From Falsiroseomonas sp050563535 (GTDB lineage: Bacteria; Pseudomonadota; Alphaproteobacteria; Acetobacterales; Acetobacteraceae), in contig NZ_JBNXUO010000011.1 in the NCBI RefSeq assembly GCF_050563535.1, positions 62,001 through 126,000 on the forward strand: a DNA stretch of 64,000 nt, given 5' to 3'. Shown in pieces: positions 50,681 to 59,420 of the stretch. How positions within the stretch are numbered: position 1 is the stretch's first letter; every line of letters begins with the position of its first letter. The translations under genes were made by a program, and so were the position numbers. Below the pieces are notes generated by a model. It saw only the letters and a program-made list of their open reading frames with translations. It was not told the DNA's origin and made no database searches.

Positions 50681-52267
50681 TCAGGCCCCGGCGGGCGCGG
50701 CGGCGAAGTCGCCCTCGGCGCTGAGCCGGCTCGACTCGCCGCTCAGCCCCAGGTCCTTCGCCATCAGCCCGGTGGTGATGCGCGCGCCTTCGTAGATGAC
50801 CGGCAGGCCGCTGCCGGGATGGGTGCCGCCGCCCACCAGATACACGCCCTGCACGTCGCGGAAGCGGTTGCCCGGGCGGAAATAGAGCATCTGCGGCAGT
50901 TCGTGCGACAGGTTGAAGGTCGCGCCGAAGCCGACCCCGAACTCGTCGCGCCAGTCCTGCGGCGCGACGATGCGCTCGTGGCGGATATGCGGGCGCACAT
51001 CGCCCATGCCGAGCACCCTGAGCCGGTCCAGCGCCACCTCGCGGTAGCGCGCGACCTGGGCCGACCAGTCGGGCCGCTTGATGAGGTTCGGCACGGGCAC
51101 GAGCATGTAGAGCGCGGTGTGCCCCTTCGGCGCCATGGTCGGGTCCGTCGCGCCGGCATGCTGCACGTAGAGCGACGGGATCTCGGGGATGGTGCCGCCC
51201 TCGATCTCCGCGATGTTTTGGCGGTACTGCTCGGACAGGATGACGTTGTGGTGGGCGAGGCCGGGGTATTCGCGGTCGAGCCCGAGATAGAGCATGAAGG
51301 TCGAGCAGGAGTAGCGCGCCTTGCCGATCTTCGCGTCCGACCAGTCCCGCCGCAGCTCCGGCGGGATCAGCTTCGGCACGGCGCCGGCGAAATCCGCGTT
51401 CACCACCACGGCGTCGGCGTCGTGCCGCGCGCCGCCCGTCTCCACGCCGCGGGCGCGCCTGCCTTCGAAGGCGATGCGGTCCACCGGCGTGCCCAGCCGG
51501 ATCTCGGCGCCGAGCCGCCGCGCGACGCGCGCCATCGCCTCCGACACCGCGCCGCAGCCGCCGATCGGGTGGAAGATGCCGTGGTCGTATTCGAGGTAGC
51601 TGAGGATGGTGAACAGCGAGGGGCAGCGGAACGGGCTCATCCCCAGGTATTTCGTCTGGAAGGAGAAGGCGAGCCGCACCCGCGGGTCGCTGAAGTGGCG
51701 CGCCAGATCGCGGTCCACGGTGGACCAGGGGCGCAGCAGCGGGATGGCGCGGATCATGTCCCAGCGCGCCATGTCCTGCGGCGTCTCGAAGGCACGTTCC
51801 AGCACGGGGCGGAAGATGTCGAGCTTGGCGCGGTTCTCCGCCATGAAGGGGCGCAGGCCGCGCGCATCGGCGGCGTTCAGCTTCGCGATCTCGGCCTCCA
51901 TCCGGCCGAGATCGGCCGAGGCGTCGATCTGCGTGGACCCGCCCGGCTCCTCGAACACCAGGCGGTATTGCGGCTCGAGCCGGCGCAGCTCCACCTCCCG
52001 CTCCAGCTCCGCCCCGCAGCGGCGGAAGATCTCCTGCAGGATGCGTGGATAGAGGAAGAAGGTGGGGCCGAGGTCGAAGGAATAGCCGTCCGGCGTCGTC
52101 AGCGTCCGCGTGCGGCCGCCGACGACCTGGTCCTTCTCGTACACCGTCACGCGCGCGCCGGAGGCGGCGAGCATCATGGCGGCGGCGAGGCCGCCCGGCC
52201 CCGCACCCACGATGGCGATCTGCGGCCGCGGGCGATGCACGGCGGGGGAGGGGAGGGAGACGTTCAT
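50681..52267 (-). CDS. phytoene desaturase-family FAD oxidoreductase (CrtI/CrtN type)
   Basis: 528 residues. FAD-binding N-terminus IAIVGAGPGGLAAAMMLAASG, then YEKDQVVGGRTRT, and the C-terminal family signature VQGVYLVGGGTHPGSGLPVIYEGARIT. It could desaturate a C40 or C30 carotenoid precursor (Roseomonas-like bacteria are pink), but no crtB, crtE or other pigment gene is adjacent, and the C-terminal THPGSGLPV.YE form also occurs in CrtN/CrtP-type enzymes. Last gene of an apparent solA-acd-crtI run; 57 bp after the acd stop. Confidence 0.85.
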   Translation of the reverse strand: MNVSLPSPAVHRPRPQIAIVGAGPGGLAAAMMLAASGARVTVYEKDQVVGGRTRTLTTPDGYSFDLGPTFFLYPRILQEIFRRCGAELEREVELRRLEPQYRLVFEEPGGSTQIDASADLGRMEAEIAKLNAADARGLRPFMAENRAKLDIFRPVLERAFETPQDMARWDMIRAIPLLRPWSTVDRDLARHFSDPRVRLAFSFQTKYLGMSPFRCPSLFTILSYLEYDHGIFHPIGGCGAVSEAMARVARRLGAEIRLGTPVDRIAFEGRRARGVETGGARHDADAVVVNADFAGAVPKLIPPELRRDWSDAKIGKARYSCSTFMLYLGLDREYPGLAHHNVILSEQYRQNIAEIEGGTIPEIPSLYVQHAGATDPTMAPKGHTALYMLVPVPNLIKRPDWSAQVARYREVALDRLRVLGMGDVRPHIRHERIVAPQDWRDEFGVGFGATFNLSHELPQMLYFRPGNRFRDVQGVYLVGGGTHPGSGLPVIYEGARITTGLMAKDLGLSGESSRLSAEGDFAAAPAGA

Positions 52268-52324
52268 GGCTGCCGCAGGCAGATGCGTGCGACCGCGCCG
52301 GGCGCAAGGGGCATGGCGGGCGGA

Positions 52325-53953
52325 TTACGCCGCGGACGGCATCTGGGCCGGCAGCGCCGCCGCGCCGCCCGCGATCTCGGCGCAGCGCGCGGCCGCGCGC
52401 GGCAGCAGGCGCGCGCGGAAGGTGTCGCGCAGCCCCGCGCGGTCCGGCGCCGCCGCCGCCGCGCGTGCGAGCATCCAGGCGCCGAGCGTCCATCCGCAGG
52501 CATCGAGATAGGCCGCGGCGTAGGACTGCGCGGCTTCCGGGTCGCGCGCCTGCAGCGCCAGCATCGCTTCCGTCGCGGCGCCGAGCCGCGCCGCGTCCTC
52601 GGCCATGCCCGGCGTCGCCGCGACCTCCGCCAGCAGGGCGCGCATCGCCGCGCCCTCGTCCTTCGCCAGCTTGCGGGTCAGCAGGTCGATCGCCTGGATG
52701 CCGTTGGTGCCTTCGTAGATCGGGGCGATGCGGGCGTCGCGCAGCACCTGCGCGGCGCCGCTGTCCTCCACGAAGCCCATGCCGCCATGCACCTGGATGC
52801 CGGTGCTCGCGGTCTCGACCCCGCGGTCGGTGCACCAGGCCTTGACGATCGGGATCAGCAGGGCGAGCCGGGTGGCAGCCGCCGCATCCCCGGTCAGGTG
52901 GTGGCGGTCCAGCGCGGCGGCGGCTTCCAGCGCCAGCAGGCGGCAGGCGAGCGTGGTGGCGCGCATCTCCGCCAGCATCCGCGCGACATCCGCGTGTTCG
53001 GCGATCGGCCGGCCGGACTGCACGCGCCCCGCCGCATAGGCTTCCGCCAGTTGCAACGCCCGCGCGCCCTGGCCCACGCCCTGCACGCCCACCGCAAGCC
53101 GCGCCGCGTTCATCATGGCGAACATGGCGTTGAGCCCGCGCCCCGGCTCTCCCACCAGTTCCGCCTCCGCGCCCTCGAACAGCATCGTGCAGGTGGGGGA
53201 GGCGTGGATTCCGAGCTTGCGTTCGACGCCGCCGCAACGCAGCGCGTTCCGCCGGCCGTCCGGCAGGACCTTCGGCGCGGCGAACAGGCTGATCCCGCGC
53301 GATCCCGCCGGCGCGCCGGGCAGGCGGGCAAGGATCAGGTGCAGGATGTTCTCCGTCGTGTCGTGCTCGCCCCAGGTGATGTAGATCTTCTGGCCGTGGA
53401 TGGCATAGCGCCCCTCGCCCAGCGGCTCGGCGCGGGTTCGGATGGCGGCCAGGTCGCTGCCCGCCTGCGGCTCGGTCAGGTTCATCGTGCCCGGCCATTC
53501 GCCGCTGACCAGCTTCGGCAGCCAGCGCGCCTTCTGGTCGGGCGAGCCGAACTGCACCAGGCAGTCGATCGCGCCCGCCGTCAGCACGGGCGCCAGGAAG
53601 AAGGCCATGTCGGCGGCGGAGGCCAGTTCCGTCACCGCGAACCAGACGGCATGCGGCAGGCCCTGCCCGCCATGCGCCTCGGGCGCGGCCACGCCCTGCC
53701 AGCCGCTGTCGATCCAGCCGCGCATCACGTCGCGGTAGTGCGGCGGGGTTGCGACGGTGCCGTCGGCAAGGCGCGCGCCGTGACGGTCGGCTTCCTGCCA
53801 GCCCGGGGCGATCACCTCCGCGCAGAAGCGTTCGGCCTCGCGGATCAGCGCCTCGATGTCGGCGGCCGGCAGCGCGCCGCCGGTCAGGCCGGGCAGGTCC
53901 ACCACGCGGGTCAGGCCGAGGATCAGGTCGTCGGCGGCGGAATGCGTCGTCAT
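52325..53953 (-). CDS. acyl-CoA dehydrogenase (DmdC-like long form)
   Basis: 542 residues. FAD-dependent oxidation of an acyl-CoA. Acyl-CoA dehydrogenase stretches: MNLTEPQAGSDLAAIRT, YITWGEHDTTENILHLILARLPG, GVERKLGIHASPTCTM, and the C-terminal GIQVHGGMGFVEDSGAAQVLRDARIAPIYEGTNGIQAIDLL. The ~60 extra residues after the core match the DmdC / long-form C-terminal domain. Substrate unknown. ATG at 53953 overlaps the upstream stop (ATGA). Confidence 0.93.
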   Translation of the reverse strand: MTTHSAADDLILGLTRVVDLPGLTGGALPAADIEALIREAERFCAEVIAPGWQEADRHGARLADGTVATPPHYRDVMRGWIDSGWQGVAAPEAHGGQGLPHAVWFAVTELASAADMAFFLAPVLTAGAIDCLVQFGSPDQKARWLPKLVSGEWPGTMNLTEPQAGSDLAAIRTRAEPLGEGRYAIHGQKIYITWGEHDTTENILHLILARLPGAPAGSRGISLFAAPKVLPDGRRNALRCGGVERKLGIHASPTCTMLFEGAEAELVGEPGRGLNAMFAMMNAARLAVGVQGVGQGARALQLAEAYAAGRVQSGRPIAEHADVARMLAEMRATTLACRLLALEAAAALDRHHLTGDAAAATRLALLIPIVKAWCTDRGVETASTGIQVHGGMGFVEDSGAAQVLRDARIAPIYEGTNGIQAIDLLTRKLAKDEGAAMRALLAEVAATPGMAEDAARLGAATEAMLALQARDPEAAQSYAAAYLDACGWTLGAWMLARAAAAAPDRAGLRDTFRARLLPRAAARCAEIAGGAAALPAQMPSAA

Positions 53954-55101
53954 GTCGTCCGGTCCAGCGTGAGGTCGGAGAGGAGGCCGGGCGGCGGCGG
54001 CGCCTCGCCCGCGGCCCAGCCCGGCAGCCCCTCCGCCAGGATGGGGTCGCCCGCCGCGCGCGCCAGGGCGAGGCCGAGCAGCGCGCCGAACTTGAAGCCA
54101 TGGCCGGAAAACCCGCCCATCACGAAACAGCGAGGCCCGGCCTGCTCCACCACGAAACGCTCCGCCGGTTCCACGTCGTACCAGCAGGCCGCGGCCGACA
54201 GGATGCTGTAGCGGTCGAGGTCGCGGATGCGCCCCCGCGCGAGGGAGAGGATCGCCTCCGCCTCCTCCGCCGTCGCGTCGCGCGGGCCGTCGGGATCGGC
54301 GGTGGCGGCGAAGCGGTGGTCGCCGATCTTCAGCGGCGTGCCCGCGACAGGCGGCACCGCGTAGAAGCCGCCTTCCTCGGATAGGTCGAGCAGCATCGGC
54401 GCCGCCCGCCACGCCGCTTCATGCGCCGCGGGCGGGGCGAGCCGCACGACGACCTGCCGCGTCGGCCGCACGCGGGCGCCAAGCGCGGGCAGCAGGCGCG
54501 GCCCCCAGGGACCGGCGGCCAGCACCAGCAGGTCCGCGCCCTGGCGCGACCCGTCCTCCAGCGTGACCGCCGCGCGCGCGGGATCGACCGCGGCGGCGCG
54601 GCCACGCGTGATGGCGACGCCGCGCGCCGCCAGCACGCGCGCGAGCAGCGCGACGATGCGCCGCGCCAGCAGCACGCCGCCGGGGCGCAGCGCGAAGGCA
54701 TCGGCGATGCCGTCCGGCGACAGGAAGGGGAAACGCGCCGCGACCTGCGCGGCGCCGAGATCCTCCACCGCATGGCCGTCGCCGCGCAGCGCGGCGCGGC
54801 TGTCGGCGATCCAGCCGTCCGGCGCCCCGGCCAGCGCCAGCACGCCGGTCGGGACATAGGGGCGTTCGCCGCCTTCGGCGAACAGCAGGTCCCAGGCGGC
54901 GAAGGCGGGGTCGATCATCCGCATGTAGCCGGCCTGCGCGCCATAGGCGTGGCGGATCAGCCGGTGGTCGTCCACCGAGGCGCCGCGCGGGTTCGGCACC
55001 TCGTCCCCGTCCAGCACCCGCACCGAGACGCCCGCGCGCGACAGCGCCCAGGCGGCCGAGAGGCCCATGATGCCGGCACCGAGGACAAGGGCGGTTCGCA
55101 T
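53950..55101 (-). CDS. SolA/monomeric sarcosine oxidase-family FAD enzyme
   Basis: 383 residues. GxGxxG FAD motif VLGAGIMGLSAAWALSRAG; C306 (SAAACWYDVEPAERF) is at the position of the covalent FAD cysteine, and GGFSGHGFKFG near the end is the family signature. Members oxidise N-methylated amino acids, producing H2O2. Substrate unknown. Coupled by ATGA overlap to the acyl-CoA dehydrogenase gene. Confidence 0.88.
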   Translation of the reverse strand: MRTALVLGAGIMGLSAAWALSRAGVSVRVLDGDEVPNPRGASVDDHRLIRHAYGAQAGYMRMIDPAFAAWDLLFAEGGERPYVPTGVLALAGAPDGWIADSRAALRGDGHAVEDLGAAQVAARFPFLSPDGIADAFALRPGGVLLARRIVALLARVLAARGVAITRGRAAAVDPARAAVTLEDGSRQGADLLVLAAGPWGPRLLPALGARVRPTRQVVVRLAPPAAHEAAWRAAPMLLDLSEEGGFYAVPPVAGTPLKIGDHRFAATADPDGPRDATAEEAEAILSLARGRIRDLDRYSILSAAACWYDVEPAERFVVEQAGPRCFVMGGFSGHGFKFGALLGLALARAAGDPILAEGLPGWAAGEAPPPPGLLSDLTLDRTT

Positions 55102-55158
55102 CCGCCCAATGTCGCGCGGCCGGGGCGGCTTGTGGAGGGGGCGCCCGCGCAGCCCACG

Positions 55159-55187
55159 CCCTCCCCCGCCGTGTGGGGGGGGGAGGG
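55159..55187 (-). terminator. possible terminator after H1-like gene
   Basis: CCCTCCCCC (55159-55167) can pair with GGGGGAGGG (55179-55187) within a stretch that includes nine consecutive G (55175-55183). It lies just beyond the stop of the H1-like gene on its strand. No T-tract. Confidence 0.35.
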
Positions 55188-55209
55188 GGAGGGGCGGCGC
55201 GGTGCCGCC

Positions 55210-56085
55210 TCAGTGCACGCGGCTGCGGCTGGTCGTGCTGCGGCCGCTGCCGGCCGAGGCGCGCCCGCCCTTCGCCGCCGCGCTGCTGCGCCGCGCCGTG
55301 GCGGGCTTGGCAGCCGACCGGCCGGAGCCGGAGGACTTCGCCGCCCGCGCCGCGCCGCCCTTGGCGCCGTTGGCGCGCGCCGCGGCGGCCTTCTTCGGCG
55401 TCCGCGTGCTGCCCGCCTTCGATGCCGCCTGGGAACGCGTCATCTTGCCGGCCGACGCGGCCTTGCCGCGGCTTGCGCTGCCGGCCGCCTTGCGGGCGGG
55501 GGCTGCGGCCTTGCTGCGCGTCGTGCCGGCCTTCGCGCGGGAGGATGCGGCGCCCGCCCGTCCGCCCTTCGATGCCGCGGTGCTGCGGCTGGTCGCCTTG
55601 CGCTCGGTGCCGGCGGCGGACTTGCCGCGCGTGGCCGTCGCCTTGCGCGCCGTGCCCGAGGCGGACTTGGCGCGCGAGGCGGTGCCGCTCGCCCGCCCGC
55701 CCTTCGCGGCGGCCGCGGTGCGCCCGGCCGCGCCGCGCGCGCTGCCGGAGGAGGCCGACTTGCGTGCCGTGCCCGAGGAGGCGGTCTTGCGCGCCGTGCC
55801 CGAGGAGGCGGTCTTGCGCGCGGTGCCGGAGGAGGCCGACTTGCGCGTGCTGCCGGACGAGGCCGACTTGCGCGCGGTGCCGGAGGAGGCGGTCTTGCGC
55901 GTGCTGCCGGATGAGGCCGACTTGCGTGCGGTGCCGGAAGACGCGGCCTTGCGCGCGGTGCCGGGCGCCTTGCGCGTCGTCGCGGCGCGGCGGCGCTTCG
56001 GGGTTTCCTCGGCCTGCGGCGCCGGCGCGGCCTCCGTGCCGTTCTCCTGCCCGCCGGTCGGGGGCTGCTGGGTCTCGTCGCTCAT
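55210..56085 (-). CDS. histone H1-like Ala/Lys/Ser-rich repeat protein
   Basis: 291 residues. After an acidic, Gln/Pro-rich N-terminus (MSDETQQPPTGGQENGTEAAP) the rest is a lysine/arginine/serine/alanine-rich tail with no hydrophobic core. Residues ~45-125 contain eight tandem nonapeptides of the form SSGTARK(S/T)A or SSGSTRK(S/T)A. Composition matches bacterial H1-like nucleoid proteins (AlgP/Hc1 type), which bind DNA and condense it. The start at 56085 has an AAGGAGG ribosome-binding site (~56095-56101). It has an exact EcfG-type promoter match upstream, which would place it under general stress control. Confidence 0.8.
   Translation of the reverse strand: MSDETQQPPTGGQENGTEAAPAPQAEETPKRRRAATTRKAPGTARKAASSGTARKSASSGSTRKTASSGTARKSASSGSTRKSASSGTARKTASSGTARKTASSGTARKSASSGSARGAAGRTAAAAKGGRASGTASRAKSASGTARKATATRGKSAAGTERKATSRSTAASKGGRAGAASSRAKAGTTRSKAAAPARKAAGSASRGKAASAGKMTRSQAASKAGSTRTPKKAAAARANGAKGGAARAAKSSGSGRSAAKPATARRSSAAAKGGRASAGSGRSTTSRSRVH
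55741..55966 (-). repeat. 27-bp tandem repeat coding for H1-like nonapeptides
   Basis: About eight in-frame 27-bp units, two alternating classes (GTARK and GSTRK). The units are similar enough to vary in number by slippage or recombination. Confidence 0.8.
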
Positions 56086-56334
56086 GCGCTCATCCTCCTT
56101 GAAGGGTCCTGGCCCTGGTTCGTCAGTCCGCATCGCCATGCCGCGGCGATGGTGCGGCCCGTGCGGCGCGGCGCGAACTTCGCCGCGCATCGCGCCGCTG
56201 TTGGCGCGGCGTGTGGTGGAGGTGCCGGGTGCGACCAGCGCTGCTCGCCATCACCGCCTCTCCGCCGCTCCCGCACGCAACGCAGGATGCGTGCGGTTGC
56301 AGGGGCGAACGTCACGTCGCGGCGATTGTTCCCA
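56086..56334. other. 249-bp upstream region of H1-like gene
   Basis: No gene. Contains the EcfG-like promoter (56308-56332) on the minus strand, so the H1-like mRNA would have a ~210-nt leader with several short inverted repeats (for example GCACGCAACGCAGGATGCGTGC around 56271-56292). Confidence 0.5.
56308..56332 (-). promoter_or_regulatory. EcfG (general stress) promoter match before H1-like gene
   Basis: Minus strand GGAAC (56332-56328), 16-bp spacer, CGTT (56311-56308): an exact match to the alphaproteobacterial sigma-EcfG consensus GGAAC-N16/17-CGTT. It sits right after the preceding gene's stop (56335) in the only gap before the H1-like gene. Exact matches are rare in such GC-rich DNA. 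Confidence 0.65.
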
Positions 56335-57192
56335 TCATCGTGGTGGTCGGCGCCAATGAATCATCAGTGAGCCGACAAGCGATTCGCGCGGCGCGACGGA
56401 ATGCATCGCGCCATGCGCCGCCGCAGCCGCGCGGTTCGCGGCATCGGGCGCGTGGCTCACCGGCTCGACGCAGAGGATGCCGGCGGCGCGCGGCGCGAAG
56501 ACCTGCAGGTTGCCGCGCCACGCGCCATCCGCGTCGAGCCGCAGCGCCGCGCCGTCGGGGAAGGCGATCTCCGCGCAGCCGTCCCAGCCGGCGAAATGGG
56601 CGTCGTGCAGCGGGTCCAGCACGGCGTCGTCCCCTTCGATCCCTGCGGTCGGGCGCGGCGCGACCGGCAGGCCGCGCGCGTCGCGGCCGAAGACGGTGCG
56701 CGCCGCGAAGCGCAGCCGCGTGCCGCGCGGCCGCACGAAGAAGGGATGCCATCCGAGGCCGAGCGGCGTCGCCGCCCCGCCCGCATTGGACAGCCGGACG
56801 GAGAGCAACATCCCCGCGGGCGACAGCGCGACGCGCATCCGCGCCGCGCAGCGGAAGGGCGGGTGGTCGAGGTCGCAGGCGAGCGTCGCGGCATCCGGCG
56901 CGCGCTCCTCCACCCGCCAGGGCAGCGTGCGGACCAGCCCGTGCAGCGCATTGCCTTCCAGCGGCCGGTTGACCGGCATGCGCCATTCCCGTCCGCCCGC
57001 GACGATGCGCCCGCTATCCAGCCGGTTGGTCCAGGGCGCCATCAGGAAGGCGCCGTGGAAGCCGGCATTCGGGTCGCCCCCCGGCGGCACCGGCACCAGC
57101 AGGTCGCGCCCCCCATGGGCGAGTCGCGCGAAGGCCGCGCCGCGGTCGGGCAGCAGCACGGCCTGCCAGCCGGCGGAGGAGAGCGTCAGCAT
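56335..57192 (-). CDS. aldose 1-epimerase-family protein
   Basis: 285 residues. Galactose-mutarotase fold: LMAPWTNRLDSGRI (Arg), LEGNALHGLVRTLPW (catalytic His), LGLGWHPFFVRP (second His) and a C-terminal CVEPVSH region with the catalytic Glu. Interconverts alpha and beta sugar anomers; next to uronate dehydrogenase and a TRAP importer it most likely acts on hexuronates (inference). It follows udh by 60 bp on the same strand. Confidence 0.88.
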   Translation of the reverse strand: MLTLSSAGWQAVLLPDRGAAFARLAHGGRDLLVPVPPGGDPNAGFHGAFLMAPWTNRLDSGRIVAGGREWRMPVNRPLEGNALHGLVRTLPWRVEERAPDAATLACDLDHPPFRCAARMRVALSPAGMLLSVRLSNAGGAATPLGLGWHPFFVRPRGTRLRFAARTVFGRDARGLPVAPRPTAGIEGDDAVLDPLHDAHFAGWDGCAEIAFPDGAALRLDADGAWRGNLQVFAPRAAGILCVEPVSHAPDAANRAAAAAHGAMHSVAPRESLVGSLMIHWRRPPR

Positions 57193-57252
57193 GGCGCGAT
57201 GGGACCACGGCCCGGGCGCCGCGCCCAGGCGGCGCGCGATGTCCCGCCGGCG

Positions 57253-58092
57253 TCAATCCAGCGCGAAGGGATCGCGCGGGCTGAAGCCCCCTTTCCGGGA
57301 ATACTCGATCGGGCAGTAGAAGCCGCCCTGGTAGCGTTCCTCGACCGGGTTGCCGGACACCACGCCCGCGATCCGGTCGCGGAAGGCTTCCGCGCTGTCC
57401 TGCGGCTGCCAGCCGATGCGGTCGCGGTGGTCCTTCCCCCAGAAGCTGGCCGGGTTGGCGGAGGCGCCCCAGATGACGCAGTGGCCGGTGCGCGGGGCCA
57501 GGATGCTCCGCTCCACGCAGCGCGCCAGGTCGGGATAGGACAACCAGGTGGACAGCCCGCGCGCGTTGTTCGGCTCCGGCAGGCAGGAGCCGATGCGGAT
57601 GTTGACGTTCTCCACCCCGTGCTTGTCCCAGTAGAGCCGGCCCATCAGTTCCCCGTAGACCTTCGACAGGCCGTAATAGCCGTCCGGGCGGAAGGCGCAG
57701 TCGAAGTCGAGCTTCGCCCCGTCCTCCCCCGGCCGCTCATGGAAGCCGATGGTGTGGTTGGAGGAGGCGAAGACCACCCGCGCGCCTTCCCGCCGGGCGG
57801 CCTCGTAGACGTGGTAGAGCCCGCGGATGTTCGGCTCCAGGATCGCCTCGTAGGGCTGTTCGGTCGCGCAGCCGCCGAAATGCACGATGGCCGGGCAGCC
57901 TTCGGCCTGGCGGACGATGGCCAGCGCCTCGTTCAGGTCGGCGCGGGTGAAGGTCGCGCGCGGGGGCAGCGGGTCGGGGAAGGGGGCGATGTCGGTCAGC
58001 CGCAGCGTGAAGCCGGCGGCCGAGAGCTCCGCCGCCAGCATGCGGCCGAGCGCGCCCGAGGCGCCGGTGAGGAGGATGGGCTTGTCGTGCAT
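57253..58092 (-). CDS. udh: uronate dehydrogenase (NAD-dependent SDR)
   Basis: 279 residues. NAD site ILLTGASGALGRML, S111 in FASSNHTIGFH, and Y140/K144 in YYGLSKVYGELMGRLY. The stretch VNIRIGSCLPEPNNARGLSTWLS is typical of uronate dehydrogenase, which oxidises D-galacturonate or D-glucuronate to aldarolactones. Downstream of the TRAP dctQM genes (24 bp after dctM), so uptake and first oxidation are co-expressed. Confidence 0.88.
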   Translation of the reverse strand: MHDKPILLTGASGALGRMLAAELSAAGFTLRLTDIAPFPDPLPPRATFTRADLNEALAIVRQAEGCPAIVHFGGCATEQPYEAILEPNIRGLYHVYEAARREGARVVFASSNHTIGFHERPGEDGAKLDFDCAFRPDGYYGLSKVYGELMGRLYWDKHGVENVNIRIGSCLPEPNNARGLSTWLSYPDLARCVERSILAPRTGHCVIWGASANPASFWGKDHRDRIGWQPQDSAEAFRDRIAGVVSGNPVEERYQGGFYCPIEYSRKGGFSPRDPFALD

Positions 58093-58116
58093 GTCGGGTC
58101 CCGTGGCGTTGCGTGG

Positions 58117-59415
58117 TCAGGCACCGTAGCCCAGCAGCAGGCGTGGCAGGGTGAGGGAGACGGCGGGCCAGTAGGTGGTCAGCGCCAGCGCGACCAGGAT
58201 GGCGCCCCAGAAGGGCCATATGGTCCGCATCACCGCCTCGATCGGGATCTTGCCGATGGCGCAGCCCACGAACAGCACCGCCCCCACCGGGGGGGTGGTG
58301 AGGCCGAGGCCGAGATTCATCATCATCACCATGCCGAACTGCACCGGGTCCACCCCGATCGCCACCACCACCGGCAGGAAGATCGGCGTGGTGATCAGGA
58401 TCAGCGCCGCCATGTCCATGACGCAGCCCAGCAGCAGCAGGCACAGGTTGATCAGCAGCATGATGACGATCGGGTTGGAGCTGATGGCCAGCATCCCGTC
58501 CGTCAGCAGCTCCGGCAGGCGGTAGAGCGCGAGCAGATAGGCGAAGGCCGTCGCGGTGCCGACCAGCAGGAACACCACCGCCGAGGTGCGGACGCTGGCC
58601 GCGACCGCGACCCTGAAGCCCTCCCAGCTCAGCGCGCGGTAGACCAGGATGGTGACCAGCAGCGCCCAGATCGTGCCGAAGGCCGCGCTCTCGGTCACGG
58701 TGAAGATGCCGGACAGCACGCCGCCCAGGATGATGAAGGCGGTGAACAGGCCTGGCAGCGCGTCCACGAAGGCCCAGCCGAGATGGCGGAACCCCTTCCA
58801 GCCATCCGCCGGGTAGCCGCGCCGCACCGCCATCACATAGGCGGCCCCGGCGAGGAACAGGCACATCATGATCCCCGGCACGATGCCCGCGATGAACAGC
58901 GCGCTGACCGAGATGCCGCCCCCCGCCGCCAGGGAATACAGGATCATGTTGTGGGAGGGCGGGATCAGGATGCCCGCGATGGAGGAGGTGACGGTCAGGC
59001 TGACCGCGTAGTCCACCCCGTAGCCCTTCGCCTTCATCGCCGGGATCAGGATGACGCCGGTGGCCGAGGTGTCCGCCACCGCCGAGCCGGAGATGCCGCC
59101 GAACAGCATCGAGGTGGAGACATCCACCATGCCGAGCCCGCCCCGCATCCACCCCACGGCGGCCGAGGCCAGCGCCACCAGCCGCCGCGCGATGCCGCCA
59201 TGCAGCATCAGCTCGCCCGCGAAGATGAAGAAGGGGATGGCCAGCAGCGAGAAGATGCTCATCCCCGCCGTCATCTGCTGGAAGGCGACGGCGGGGTTGA
59301 TGCCTTCCCACAGGAAGCCCGCCAGCGCGCCGATGCCCAGCGTGAAGGCCACCGGCACGCCGGCCACGACGCCGAGGACGAAGACCGAGAGGATGAGGAA
59401 CAGGCCGGACTCCAC
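58117..59415 (-). CDS. dctM: TRAP transporter large permease DctM
   Basis: 432 residues. About 12 hydrophobic helices; DctM landmarks GISGSAVADTSATGVILIPAMK, ILIPPSHNMILYS and GLTTPPVGAVLFVGCA. Sodium-driven uptake with DctQ and DctP. GTG start at 59415 (VESGLFLIL) just after the dctQ stop. Named by family; the substrate is probably a hexuronate from context. Confidence 0.92.
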   Translation of the reverse strand: MESGLFLILSVFVLGVVAGVPVAFTLGIGALAGFLWEGINPAVAFQQMTAGMSIFSLLAIPFFIFAGELMLHGGIARRLVALASAAVGWMRGGLGMVDVSTSMLFGGISGSAVADTSATGVILIPAMKAKGYGVDYAVSLTVTSSIAGILIPPSHNMILYSLAAGGGISVSALFIAGIVPGIMMCLFLAGAAYVMAVRRGYPADGWKGFRHLGWAFVDALPGLFTAFIILGGVLSGIFTVTESAAFGTIWALLVTILVYRALSWEGFRVAVAASVRTSAVVFLLVGTATAFAYLLALYRLPELLTDGMLAISSNPIVIMLLINLCLLLLGCVMDMAALILITTPIFLPVVVAIGVDPVQFGMVMMMNLGLGLTTPPVGAVLFVGCAIGKIPIEAVMRTIWPFWGAILVALALTTYWPAVSLTLPRLLLGYGA

Positions 59416-59420
59416 TGCCG

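Noticed and set aside
55067..56359. 430-residue open frame opposite the H1-like gene with PEEADLRAVPEEAVLR-type repeats
   Set aside because: The tidy repeat is only the 27-bp repeat read in the other direction. The minus-strand gene has a strong ribosome-binding site and normal start, this frame does not.
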